From Ruminococcus sp. (GTDB lineage Bacteria; Bacillota; Clostridia; Oscillospirales; Ruminococcaceae): a DNA stretch of 64,000 nt. The stretch covers positions 60,550-124,549 of the forward strand of contig JAFXDK010000042.1 of the NCBI GenBank assembly GCA_017521805.1, written 5' to 3'. Below, in pieces: positions 1-7,959 of the stretch (positions are counted from its first letter, which is position 1; every line of letters starts with the position of its first letter). The notes beneath the pieces are model-generated. The model had not been told where the DNA came from and ran no database searches. It saw only the letters and a list, made by a program, of their open reading frames with translations. Both the position numbers and the translations under genes were made by a program.

Positions 1-644
1 CCCTCGATAGCCCCTGCCTCGTACATAGTGCGGTCGATATTCTGGAATCCTGCTCTCAGAGCGAGAAAGCCAGCGCCAAGGGATATCCACAGCTGAACGA
101 TTATACAGATTCCCAAAACATAACGGGAATCGGTCAGCCACTGAACAGGGGCATTTATAATGCCTAAATTCATAAGGAATGAATTTACATATCCGTTCAT
201 ATCGCCGCTGAAAATAAGCTGCCAAACGGTGTAAACGTTTGCCATAGAGGGCGCGTAGAAAATCAGTGTAAATACGGTTTTCAGCTTAGGGTGAAGCTCA
301 TTTATAAGCCACGCGAGGAGAAAACACATAATATAGCTTACAGGGCCTGTAAACAAAGCGAATACAAGAGTTACGCGAATGGATTGGATAAATACCTTAT
401 CCGAAAGGAAAAGCGCGGTATAGTTGGAAAGTCCCACAAATTCGGGAGCTTGTGCCATGTTGAAATCCGTAAATCCCATAGGCAGAGACATAATAACAGG
501 GATTATGGTAAATACGGTGAAAAACAGCATAAAAGGAGCAAGCATGGCATAGCAGGCTTTGTTTTTCTTCACGGAAAGCCACAGCTCTGCCTGTTTTTCT
601 TTTTTTGTACGTTTGCCGATTTCTTCGGCTGTAAGATGTGCCAT
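1..644 (-). CDS. Sugar ABC transporter permease, MalF/UgpA type (3' end outside window)
   Basis: Inner-membrane permease subunit of a carbohydrate ABC importer. The minus strand is open from an ATG at 644 to the window edge, giving 214 codons. The start follows a good ribosome site (GAAAGGAG). The protein begins MAHLTAEEIGKRTKKEKQ, then has hydrophobic segments at about residues 30-50 and 85-110 and a MetI-like transmembrane domain. Just before the edge it reads YEAGAIEG, the start of the EAA loop that docks on the ATPase. It lies about 110 bp downstream of the binding-protein gene on the same strand, so the two are probably one operon, and a second permease is expected beyond the edge. The substrate cannot be told. 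The family is well supported. Confidence 0.88.
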   Translation of the reverse strand, partial: MAHLTAEEIGKRTKKEKQAELWLSVKKNKACYAMLAPFMLFFTVFTIIPVIMSLPMGFTDFNMAQAPEFVGLSNYTALFLSDKVFIQSIRVTLVFALFTGPVSYIMCFLLAWLINELHPKLKTVFTLIFYAPSMANVYTVWQLIFSGDMNGYVNSFLMNLGIINAPVQWLTDSRYVLGICIIVQLWISLGAGFLALRAGFQNIDRTMYEAGAIE

Positions 645-693
645 AGTTTCTCCTTTCGTTATTAATTGAGAATCAATTTGATTTTACATTTTT

Positions 694-719
694 TGTAGGG
701 ACACGGCGTGCCGTGTCCG
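694..719. repeat. Short TAGGGG hairpin repeat, GGACACGG type
   Basis: A near-perfect palindrome GGACACGGCGTGCCGTGTCC preceded by TAGGG, in the gap between the binding-protein and permease genes. The same unit recurs in many intergenic gaps of this window. As an mRNA hairpin between the two genes it could lower permease expression or protect the upstream message; that is inference. Confidence 0.75.
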
Positions 720-755
720 ATAGTAAATCACCGTTTGAACAGAGAATATTTGTTT

Positions 756-3689
756 TTAATTCCCATATTTTTCAAGAGTTTTTCGTTTTCGTTCAATTTC
801 ATCATTTATATCACGGTTGTACCAAATCAGCGTATCACGGGGATTTTCCCTTTCGTTTACCGTTTCTCTGAAAGCGTTCATAATATTTCGAGTAACGGCA
901 TAAGAGGAGGGAATAACAGGGATTTCTACAAGCTCCGCCTGCTGAGCGTAGAGCCGCCGCAGCTCCTCCGCAGACCATGAAAGCTGAGAAAGCGCCTGAG
1001 TATTTGCGGTATCGAATCTGCCGAGAGTTCCAAGAAGTCCCTCTGTACGTGCGGCATATTCCGCCTGAGTTTCGGAAGATGTAAACCATTTTATAAATTG
1101 CCATGCATTTTCTGCATTTTCCACCTGCTTGAAGATTACAGCACCTGAGCCACTGGAGTTTGCGGCGTGGGATATAGTACCGTCAGCCTGTTCTGTTCCG
1201 GGGACGGGGCAGAAATCCCATAATCCCGTTATTTCCGGAGCCGCCGCAGAAAGCTGATTCGCAAAGGTATAATTTTGTATAACTATTGGGTATTCGCCTG
1301 TTCTGAATCGGCTGAAAGCGTCGTAATTCTGGTCGAAGCTGTATTGAGTATAGAAATCCGTCCATTCCTCAAAAGCCTGAACAGCTTCGATAGAATCAAA
1401 GGTTGATTCCGTCAAATCCTCGTTGTAGTAGTTCTGCCCTTTCTGGAGCAGGAGCATTGCAAAGGTATGTCCCGATTCAGTCGCAGGGGATATATTTGCA
1501 GGCGGCAGAACAAGTCCCACATTCATATAATTCCGCTGAATCGCAGGGAGCATATCAACAAGCTCCGTCCACGTTTCAGGGGGAGACGTAAAACCAAGCT
1601 CTGTCAGGACATCGGTTCTGTAGAACATCATAGGAAAGCTCTGGCTGACAGGGAGACCATAAGTTCCGCCATTGTACTGGTACGGGGTAAGCGCATTTTT
1701 CTGGAATTGAGTTACAGTTGAGTTGAATTCCGGAAACTGTGATATATCTACAAGCATATCACGGGCGGCAAGATTTACAGGGAATTCACCGCCGAGGAAA
1801 AGCGCCGCGTCAGGACCTTTTCCCGCAAGAGAGGCCTCCACAATGCCTCCTGTCACAAGATTTATGGATATGGGGATATTGTATTCGGGGATAAATTCAT
1901 TTTCTGTCATTTCCTTGATAATCTGCGCCTGATCCCGTCCAAGAGCAACCCAGACCTCCACAGCTTCTTCCCCTGTTACGTCGGAAAGTGTGGTATAATC
2001 CTCAAAGAATGAGCCGAAAAAGCTTTTCAGACCGAAGCCAATGGCTTTACCCAGCTTTTCCTTACAGCTTGTAAATTCTCCGTTTTCCGTTGCAAATTCT
2101 ATATAATCGACTTCAAGGGGCTGGTCGCGGTATTCCAGAATCCACGCAGAAATTGAAGCAGTATTATTTTTTATCTGATTGAGATATGTGGGGATTTTCA
2201 GCGGTTTATCAACGCATTTGTCAAGAATTACCGTCATATTTTCAAGAGCCGCCGCCTCCGAGCCGGATGAGCCTGTGATAGCTTCAATTTCCTGCTGAGT
2301 ACTTTTCAGCTCTGCGGAAAGACGGGCAAAACCCTCAGTAAGACCTTCAATTTTTTCGTGAACGTAATAATCGGTGTATTTATCAGGGGAGGGACCTGTT
2401 ATCATCAGAATCTGACGGTAATAGCCGTTAAGCTCCGCAACAGCGTCATCAAGTCGGCGGAGAGAGTTCCCGATTTCGCCGGGAACACATTCCATTGTTA
2501 TAGTGTGAGCCTGTCCGCCCTCCAGATACACATATACATCATCGCCTGTTTCAGTTTGTGGAGTTATTCTGTTCCAGTGGTTATCATAGGGGAACTGCAC
2601 GCAGTCAAGTTCACGGCAAGGCACTTTTCCGTCGATATATATACGGCGATTTGAGGCAAGACCTCTCATGGTATCCTGCTTTGCTTTTATGCCGAGTCTG
2701 AACCAGCCGCCGTTTCTCGTTTCATCCGCTGGAATTTCCCATGTAACCGTCTGCAAAGCTTTTTTCCAGCTGTCAGCGCCGAGAGTGTTGTATACCACTT
2801 TTACAGGGTCAGAGGGAGATGTAAGATAGCTCGAATTATCAGCAGAGGGGCAGAGTGATGCGTCCGATTTATACACCGCATTTTCCGCTTCTATGCGGAT
2901 AACGCGGGCTTCGCCGCCGTCGGATATATCAGCTGAACCGCGGTATTCCGCGTAATTCTGGAGTTTTTCGGGAGTGAAGAATTTCAGATATTCTATGGCA
3001 AACTGCGCCCGTTCAGATGTAAAGCTGATTTCATGAGTTCCCTTTTCCAGATAGAACAAAAGGGGCGTATTGAAAAGACCGTCGCTGTCGCCGATAACGG
3101 TTTCAAGCCACATACCCTGCTGAATCTGAGAGGGGCGAATCTGATTTCCCCTTGAATCTATGTAAATGTCGTGTTCATTTACCCACGTTTTATTAAGTGT
3201 AATTCTGGAAGCGGTATCAAAGGGCGTTTCACCGTCGATTTTCATTGCAAGTTCAATTCGGCTGCTGTTGGATTCTATGGGGAAATAGCCGATTCCAAGG
3301 GCGTATACACCCGATTCTGCAACAGTTATATCATAGGAGAGTACACCCTCGGCGCTTTCCCAGATTAAGACATTGTCGCGGATATTTCCCTCTGAGCCGT
3401 AGCTTCCCGTGGAAAAAGTGCCGTTTTCGGCACGGGAGAAGTCCGTACCTCTGAGGAAAATTTCAGAATCGGGGCGATTTTCTGCCGAATACATATCATA
3501 GTATTGGCTGTATGAGGGGATATCTGAATTTTCTGCTGAAATCGGGTAATATGAATCGGAATAATCGCTGTTAAAATCTGAAAAAGAGTGGAGTTCTGCA
3601 TAAGCGGTTGAGCTGTTAAAAAGAGAGAGAGGCGCGAGGCAGGCGATAATTGTTGAAATAATTCGTTTTCGGATATTTTTGGAATACAT
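756..3689 (-). CDS. Large extracellular solute-binding protein with N-terminal carbohydrate-binding-like domains
   Basis: Extracytoplasmic sugar-binding component of the adjacent ABC importer. At 977 residues it is more than twice the usual length (about 430). A Sec signal peptide is seen, with cleavage likely after AYA at residue 31; IIAC at 14-17 resembles a lipobox but the hydrophobic stretch before it is too short. Residues about 80-240 and 262-402 look like two beta-sandwich, CBM6/35-like modules; the second opens with the typical RIEAEN. A helical linker spans about 405-570. The classical family-1 binding fold runs from about 575 to 950 (VWVALGRD, then AWQFIKWFTSSETQ near the C terminus). 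It is transcribed from a strong promoter at 3747-3775 and followed by the permease. The domain reading of the N-terminal half is by pattern only. Confidence 0.85.
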   Translation of the reverse strand: MYSKNIRKRIISTIIACLAPLSLFNSSTAYAELHSFSDFNSDYSDSYYPISAENSDIPSYSQYYDMYSAENRPDSEIFLRGTDFSRAENGTFSTGSYGSEGNIRDNVLIWESAEGVLSYDITVAESGVYALGIGYFPIESNSSRIELAMKIDGETPFDTASRITLNKTWVNEHDIYIDSRGNQIRPSQIQQGMWLETVIGDSDGLFNTPLLFYLEKGTHEISFTSERAQFAIEYLKFFTPEKLQNYAEYRGSADISDGGEARVIRIEAENAVYKSDASLCPSADNSSYLTSPSDPVKVVYNTLGADSWKKALQTVTWEIPADETRNGGWFRLGIKAKQDTMRGLASNRRIYIDGKVPCRELDCVQFPYDNHWNRITPQTETGDDVYVYLEGGQAHTITMECVPGEIGNSLRRLDDAVAELNGYYRQILMITGPSPDKYTDYYVHEKIEGLTEGFARLSAELKSTQQEIEAITGSSGSEAAALENMTVILDKCVDKPLKIPTYLNQIKNNTASISAWILEYRDQPLEVDYIEFATENGEFTSCKEKLGKAIGFGLKSFFGSFFEDYTTLSDVTGEEAVEVWVALGRDQAQIIKEMTENEFIPEYNIPISINLVTGGIVEASLAGKGPDAALFLGGEFPVNLAARDMLVDISQFPEFNSTVTQFQKNALTPYQYNGGTYGLPVSQSFPMMFYRTDVLTELGFTSPPETWTELVDMLPAIQRNYMNVGLVLPPANISPATESGHTFAMLLLQKGQNYYNEDLTESTFDSIEAVQAFEEWTDFYTQYSFDQNYDAFSRFRTGEYPIVIQNYTFANQLSAAAPEITGLWDFCPVPGTEQADGTISHAANSSGSGAVIFKQVENAENAWQFIKWFTSSETQAEYAARTEGLLGTLGRFDTANTQALSQLSWSAEELRRLYAQQAELVEIPVIPSSYAVTRNIMNAFRETVNERENPRDTLIWYNRDINDEIERKRKTLEKYGN

Positions 3690-3746
3690 CTTTTCACACC
3701 TTTCTCAGCGGATTTCATGGCAAAACTGCATAATTGTACATAATAT

Positions 3747-3775
3747 ATTATAGCAAAAATTCAGCTTTTTGTCAA
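3747..3775 (-). promoter_or_regulatory. Sigma-A promoter of the sugar ABC operon
   Basis: On the minus strand a TTGACA -35 box (3770-3775) and a TATAAT -10 box (3747-3752) are separated by exactly 17 bp, about 60 bp before the ATG at 3689. Both boxes match the consensus fully. Confidence 0.85.
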
Positions 3776-3863
3776 GTTGGATGTTAGAGATCAGAGGTAA
3801 GAAGTCAGATGTCACCCAATTCTCAAAAATCCCATATAATAACCATAAAGAAATTTTTCTTTT

Positions 3864-3906
3864 GGGAACCTCTAATACCTCGTGTTCCGGTTTTCAGAGA
3901 ATCCCA
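3864..3906. repeat. Remnant of the 164-bp palindromic element
   Basis: GGGAACCTCTAA followed shortly by CTCGTGTTCCGGTTTTCAGAG. Both pieces match the ends of the larger element at 58066-58229, with the middle lost. It lies directly before the ribosome site of dpsA and so forms part of its leader. Confidence 0.55.
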
Positions 3907-3921
3907 TTTAAGGAGTTTATT

Positions 3922-4767
3922 ATGACAAAAAATTTACTTATTGCAGGGGGAGACCTGCGGCAGATATATTGCGCACAGCGGCTGAGCGAGAATTTCAATG
4001 TCTTTTACACCGGCTTTGATGAAAAGTATTTCGGCGATATTTCCACTGTTCTGCCTGTATCTAAAATGAGGGGAAAGGCTGATTATGCCGTCCTTCCCAT
4101 ACTTCCGCCCGATGAATCGGAGGAGATTTCAACACCGATGTTTTCAGGGACGGTAAACACAAGGGATATAGCGCCTTTGCTGTCGGATAATGCCATAATT
4201 TTCACAGGCATGGACAGCGGAAAGGTTTCGGGATTTTTCCCGTCCCACGAGGTAATTGCCTATATGGAAAGCGAGGAGCTTGCCCTGCGTAATGCCATAC
4301 CAACCGCCGAGGGAGCAATAATGATTGCTCTGGAAAAGCTTCCTGTAACTCTTAACGGGCTTTCGGTTCTCATTGTGGGATTGGGCAGAATCGGTACGGC
4401 TCTTGCGCATATTCTAAAAGGCTTCGGTGCGGATATCACAGCGGCTGTGCGCAACGGCAGAGGCGCGGCAAAGGCTGAAATGCTCGGTATAAAATCGGTA
4501 TGCACCAAGGATATAAAAGGGGAATACAGCCTTGTATACAATACAGTGCCAACTCCTATTTTCAATGAGGAGATTCTGGCAAAATTTCCCGAAGATACGC
4601 TGTTTGTGGAGCTTGCTTCTCGTCCATTCGGCATTGATATGGAATCTGCGGAGAAAATCGGCAGGCAGGTTATTATGGCAAGCGGTCTGCCGGGGAAAAC
4701 TGCTCCCGTTACGGCAGGCAGAGCGGTGGGTGAAGTAATAGTAAGAACAATTGACGAGAGGGGATAA
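3922..4767 (+). CDS. dpsA: Dipicolinate synthase subunit A
   Basis: Subunit of the enzyme that oxidises dihydrodipicolinate to dipicolinic acid, the spore-core chelator made in the mother cell (spoVFA in Bacillus). The protein has 281 residues, close to the usual length of about 300. It starts MTKNLLIAGGD and contains the Rossmann motif GLGRIGTALAH in the middle. The C-terminal stretch VELASRPFGID followed by ASGLPGKTAPVTAG is a hallmark of this family. The ATG at 3922 is chosen because AAGGAG lies just before it and the dinucleotide fold starts there; the frame is open upstream but reads into a repeat remnant. dpsB follows after 3 bp, as in other spore formers. No sporulation sigma-factor promoter could be identified with confidence. 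Confidence 0.93.
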   Translation: MTKNLLIAGGDLRQIYCAQRLSENFNVFYTGFDEKYFGDISTVLPVSKMRGKADYAVLPILPPDESEEISTPMFSGTVNTRDIAPLLSDNAIIFTGMDSGKVSGFFPSHEVIAYMESEELALRNAIPTAEGAIMIALEKLPVTLNGLSVLIVGLGRIGTALAHILKGFGADITAAVRNGRGAAKAEMLGIKSVCTKDIKGEYSLVYNTVPTPIFNEEILAKFPEDTLFVELASRPFGIDMESAEKIGRQVIMASGLPGKTAPVTAGRAVGEVIVRTIDERG

Positions 4768-4770
4768 TAT

Positions 4771-5361
4771 ATGAGCGAAGAATTCAAGGGATTACGTATC
4801 GGCTATGCCATGACAGGCTCATTTTGCTCATTTGAACGCTGTTTCAGACAGGCAGAAATTCTTGCAGAGCGTGGGGCGGAGCTTATACCTATCATATCTG
4901 AAAACGTGGCTGAGTTTTCAACGCGTTTCGGCTCGAATGTTGAAAATTCAGAGAGATTAAAGAAAATATGCAGCAAAACTCCCATATCGTCTATTACGGA
5001 GGCAGAACCAATCGGACCTAAGAATATGACGGATATACTTGTGGTTGCACCGTGTACATCTAACACAGCGGCAAAGCTTGCAAATGGCATTACAGATACG
5101 GCAGTAACAATGGCGGTGAAATCTCATCTGCGAAGCGGAAAGCCTGTGGTTCTTGCAATAGCGTCCAACGATTCGCTGCTTGCATCGGCGAAGAATATAG
5201 GTGAGCTTTTCAACAGAAAAAACTACTATTTTGTGCCAATGCTTCAGGACGATATAGTAAAAAAGCCCGCGTCATTGGTTGCAAGATTTGAACTTATTCC
5301 CGAAGCCATTTCTGCGGCATTGCAGGGAATACAGCTGAGACCTATAATTTTCAGCAGTTAA
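4771..5361 (+). CDS. dpsB: Dipicolinate synthase subunit B (flavoprotein)
   Basis: Second subunit of dipicolinate synthase (spoVFB), from the flavoprotein/phosphopantothenoylcysteine-decarboxylase fold. 196 residues, full length. It opens with LRIGYAMTGSFCSFERC, the flavin-binding start of the fold. ILVVAPCTSNTAAKLANGI is the conserved active-site region, and a late VPMLQDD is also typical. The gene is translationally linked to dpsA (3 bp gap). Together they imply the host can make dipicolinate and therefore probably heat-resistant spores. Confidence 0.94.
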   Translation: MSEEFKGLRIGYAMTGSFCSFERCFRQAEILAERGAELIPIISENVAEFSTRFGSNVENSERLKKICSKTPISSITEAEPIGPKNMTDILVVAPCTSNTAAKLANGITDTAVTMAVKSHLRSGKPVVLAIASNDSLLASAKNIGELFNRKNYYFVPMLQDDIVKKPASLVARFELIPEAISAALQGIQLRPIIFSS

Positions 5362-5369
5362 TTAACTCT

Positions 5370-5592
5370 GTAGGGACACGGCATGCCGTGTCCGCAGTTT
5401 CAGGCGGATAATATCTGCTCCTACACGAAACAAAAAAAACGAGCCGTCAGCTAAAAACTGACGGCTCAGTCTATAGAAAAAGACATATTGTATAACGGAC
5501 ACGGCGCGCCGTGTCCCTACAAAACGGCTATTTTACATCGTTCTGCGTAGGGGCTGCCTTTGGCAGTCCGCAATTTCGGGACGAAATTCAGG
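5370..5592. repeat. Cluster of four short TAGGGG hairpin repeats
   Basis: The gap after dpsB holds a GGACACGG-type hairpin (5370-5395), a degenerate GGCGGATAATATCTGCTCC unit (5403-5424), a GGACACGGCGCGCCGTGTCC unit in reverse (5496-5521) and a GGCTGCCTTTGGCAGTCC unit with the AATTTCGGGACGAAATT palindrome (5547-5592). No coding sequence is seen here. Confidence 0.75.
5430..5467 (-). terminator. Intrinsic terminator of the minus-strand nad/DUF4869 operon
   Basis: On the minus strand a perfect 10-bp stem GAGCCGTCAG/CTGACGGCTC with a short loop is followed by G and eight T. It lies about 165 bp downstream of the P-loop ATPase gene. Confidence 0.8.
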
Positions 5593-5610
5593 TTTTTCGA
5601 CACTCTCCGA

Positions 5611-5643
5611 GCCGTCAGCTAAAGGCTAACGGCTTATTTTTTC
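5611..5643 (+). terminator. Intrinsic terminator facing dpsAB
   Basis: The stem GCCGTCAGC/GCTAACGGC (one mismatch) is followed by TTATTTTTTC on the plus strand. It abuts the stop codon of the convergent ATPase gene, so it can end dpsAB transcription and form a hairpin at the end of the opposite message. Its sequence resembles the hairpin at 5441-5467. Confidence 0.65.
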
Positions 5644-6599
5644 TTGATTTTCATTGCATTTATTATTTTATCAATATTGCTTTCGTTTAAATATCCCGAA
5701 GGAAGCTGACTTTTATTTTTAGGATATTCAAGATTGGCTTTACCTTTGGTAGAATTTACCAACAGCATAGTGAAATACTGCTCCCAGCTGAAATATTTCT
5801 GACATTCAATATAATCCACGGGATTAGTTAAAATTTCCTGTATATCTGCACTGCCACTGAAAATATCAGAACGAAGAATAAGCCATTCAAAGCTTTCAGG
5901 CAGAAAGAAATCTGTTTTATTCTGTGATTTTTCCTTGAAGTACACAAGCTCTCTTATTTCCGAACCAAGTGCAGCTGAATCAGCTATTATAAGAATCTTT
6001 TTATTCTTGTTTTTTTTGAGCAATTCTACAATTCCGCTTTTTCCATTGGAGCTGATACATTCCGTATCAGTCCCCTCACTTGCCTTGGTGTAAAACTGAA
6101 AACCTGTTTTGCTGTCCTCAATAATTGCCAGTTCATACGGGAAATCTGATATATCCTTTACGGAGATATTCTTATATATGCTTTCAAAGGTTGATTTTTT
6201 TCCGTTTTTTCGGATTTGCTTAATTGAGTCAATGCTGTATGGAATCTGCGGCAAAGGCTCTCTTGTTATGAGTACGTAATAGTTATCAGAATTTTTTATC
6301 ATTCTGGCAAAATCATAAGAAGTGAGAAACGGTGTGCTTTCCTCAACAAAAACAACGCTTTCATGAGTGTCTTCAAGTTCCGTTTCCCAGTATTTACTAT
6401 CTTCTAAAACAATACAAGATTTATCACATTTTAAGGTAACACCACTTGATTTTCCATATTTAGAAAAGTTTTGGATCATTTTTATAAGCGTACTTTTTCC
6501 CGTTCCGCTGTCACCAGTTAAAATGGTCACATTTCTTTCGAGAGTGAAATTGAATGAAATAAATTTATCTTTAACTGATATTTTAATTTTACCCTTCAT
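5634..6599 (-). CDS. P-loop ATPase of unknown function, partner of the DUF4869-like gene
   Basis: 321 residues, cytoplasmic. Residues 29-37 form a clear Walker A motif (GDSGTGKST), and SVVFVEES at 81-88 looks like a Walker B strand. YYVLITREPLPQIPYS at 107-122 has the pattern of the next beta strand with polar residues, as in sensor regions. The second half has two further hydrophobic-acidic strands, ELAIIEDSKTG (156-166) and KILIIADSAALGSEI (201-215). These could be a TOPRIM-like or other nucleotide-handling domain, but that is speculation. The ATG lies inside the end of the upstream gene (11-bp overlap), behind AGAGGTAA, so the two are translationally coupled. I know of no assigned function. 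Confidence 0.72.
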   Translation of the reverse strand: MKGKIKISVKDKFISFNFTLERNVTILTGDSGTGKSTLIKMIQNFSKYGKSSGVTLKCDKSCIVLEDSKYWETELEDTHESVVFVEESTPFLTSYDFARMIKNSDNYYVLITREPLPQIPYSIDSIKQIRKNGKKSTFESIYKNISVKDISDFPYELAIIEDSKTGFQFYTKASEGTDTECISSNGKSGIVELLKKNKNKKILIIADSAALGSEIRELVYFKEKSQNKTDFFLPESFEWLILRSDIFSGSADIQEILTNPVDYIECQKYFSWEQYFTMLLVNSTKGKANLEYPKNKSQLPSGYLNESNIDKIINAMKIKKK

Positions 6600-7050
6600 T
6601 TGTATTACCTCTTAAATATTGATTGGCAAGGGAGAGGTATTCCATAGGGTCAGATATAATTTTTCTTCGATTGTCGTTGATTATCTTAAATGAAAAATCC
6701 TTGCCAAAATTCATAAGGTGATGCAGACATACTTTAATATCTCTTTCTTTAGCTATTTCAAGGAGATATTTAGCACAGTTATCGCCACAATTTGATATAT
6801 TGAATATCAGGTTAGGCTTATTATAAATGAGTAAAAGGGTTTTTACACCAGCCGATAAATTATTTGAGTTAAACAAACCGAAAATGTCGTTTTTTATTAA
6901 ATCTGGAGCTATTACTGTTGAGTCGTCGATGTCTGCTATTATTTTTTTAGCAAATGGATCCGTAACCCAATTTTTATCATATTGGTGTGAATAGTACGTT
7001 TCAGTATTGTAGATTTCATCGGGGTGACTGCCGAAAAATATTTTTAACAA
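6589..7050 (-). CDS. DUF4869-like protein
   Basis: 153 residues, no signal peptide or membrane segment. It starts with TTG at 7050 behind a strong site (AAAAGGAG, 8 bases before). Features that match my memory of DUF4869 are LKIFFGSHPDEIYNT at the N terminus, WVTDPFAKKIIADID, the phrase LSAGVKTLLLIYNKP, and ISNCGDNCAKYLLEIA with a Cys pair. The gene sits 51 bp after nadC on the same strand and overlaps the P-loop ATPase gene by 11 bp. Family assignment is from memory; function is unknown. Confidence 0.7.
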   Translation of the reverse strand: MLKIFFGSHPDEIYNTETYYSHQYDKNWVTDPFAKKIIADIDDSTVIAPDLIKNDIFGLFNSNNLSAGVKTLLLIYNKPNLIFNISNCGDNCAKYLLEIAKERDIKVCLHHLMNFGKDFSFKIINDNRRKIISDPMEYLSLANQYLRGNTNEG

Positions 7051-7101
7051 GATATCATCTCCTTTTGAAACATAGTATGTGCTGAAAGCAGGAAGCTATA
7101 C

Positions 7102-7944
7102 TTATTTCTTCTTAATCTTCATAGAAATATCAAAACACTTAACAGAGTGCGTCAATGCACCGAGAGAGATAATATCAACTCCTGTTTCTGCTACGGAGCG
7201 GATATTTTCAGCGGTTACATTTCCCGACGCTTCAAGGAGCGCCGCGCCGCCTGTAATCTCAACAGCCTGTTTCATCTCGTCGCAGGACATATTATCCAGC
7301 ATGATAATCTCAACATTATTTGCAAGAGCCTCTTTCAGCTCGTCGAGAGTGCGCACCTCAACCTCGATTTTTACCGTATGTCCGATTTTTTCGCGGAGAG
7401 CTGTCACAGCCGCGGTAATTCCGCCGTATGCGTCAATATGGTTGTCTTTCAGCATAGCCGCGTCGGAGAGATTATAGCGGTGATTTTTGCCGCCGCCTAC
7501 TGTTACAGCATATTTCTGCAATGCGCGAAGTCCGGGGAGCGTTTTTCTTGTATCTGTAACAGCGGCATTTGTGCCAGCCACAAGCTCAACGCATTTGTTT
7601 GTAGCCGTAGCAATTCCCGACATATGCTGTAAGATGTTGAGTGCGGTTCTCTCGCCCTTTAACATAGTGAGAGTGCTTCCCTCCAGTTCAGCGATGATAT
7701 CGCCCTTGTTTACCTTTGTGCCGTCGGGGATAAGGATTTTAAAAGTCACATTTTCGCCTGCAAGTTCAAAAACACGCTTTGCAATTTCAATTCCGCAGAC
7801 AACTCCGCTGTCCTTAGCGACATAGTATGCGGAGCTTTCGTGTTCAGGAGGAATAAGGTTGTCCGCCGCAGCGTCAATGTAATTTATATCCTCCATAAGT
7901 GCATTGGTGATTATATTGTCAATATAGCATTGTAAAAGCTTCAT
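7102..7944 (-). CDS. nadC: Nicotinate-nucleotide pyrophosphorylase (quinolinate phosphoribosyltransferase)
   Basis: Cytoplasmic enzyme converting quinolinate and PRPP into nicotinate mononucleotide in de novo NAD synthesis. 280 residues, the normal length. Seen motifs are ERTALNILQHMSGIAT, the TDTRKTLPGLR loop with catalytic Arg/Lys, GGGKNHRYNLSDAAMLKDNH, and the late VDIISLGALTHS phosphate-binding stretch. It lies 15 bp downstream of nadB behind GGAG. No nadA is present in the window. Confidence 0.96.
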   Translation of the reverse strand: MKLLQCYIDNIITNALMEDINYIDAAADNLIPPEHESSAYYVAKDSGVVCGIEIAKRVFELAGENVTFKILIPDGTKVNKGDIIAELEGSTLTMLKGERTALNILQHMSGIATATNKCVELVAGTNAAVTDTRKTLPGLRALQKYAVTVGGGKNHRYNLSDAAMLKDNHIDAYGGITAAVTALREKIGHTVKIEVEVRTLDELKEALANNVEIIMLDNMSCDEMKQAVEITGGAALLEASGNVTAENIRSVAETGVDIISLGALTHSVKCFDISMKIKKK

Positions 7945-7959
7945 AATTCAAATTCTCCT

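Noticed and set aside
3769-3921. N-terminal extension of DpsA
   Set aside because: It reads through repeat remnants and the divergent promoter; the Rossmann start follows the ATG at 3922.
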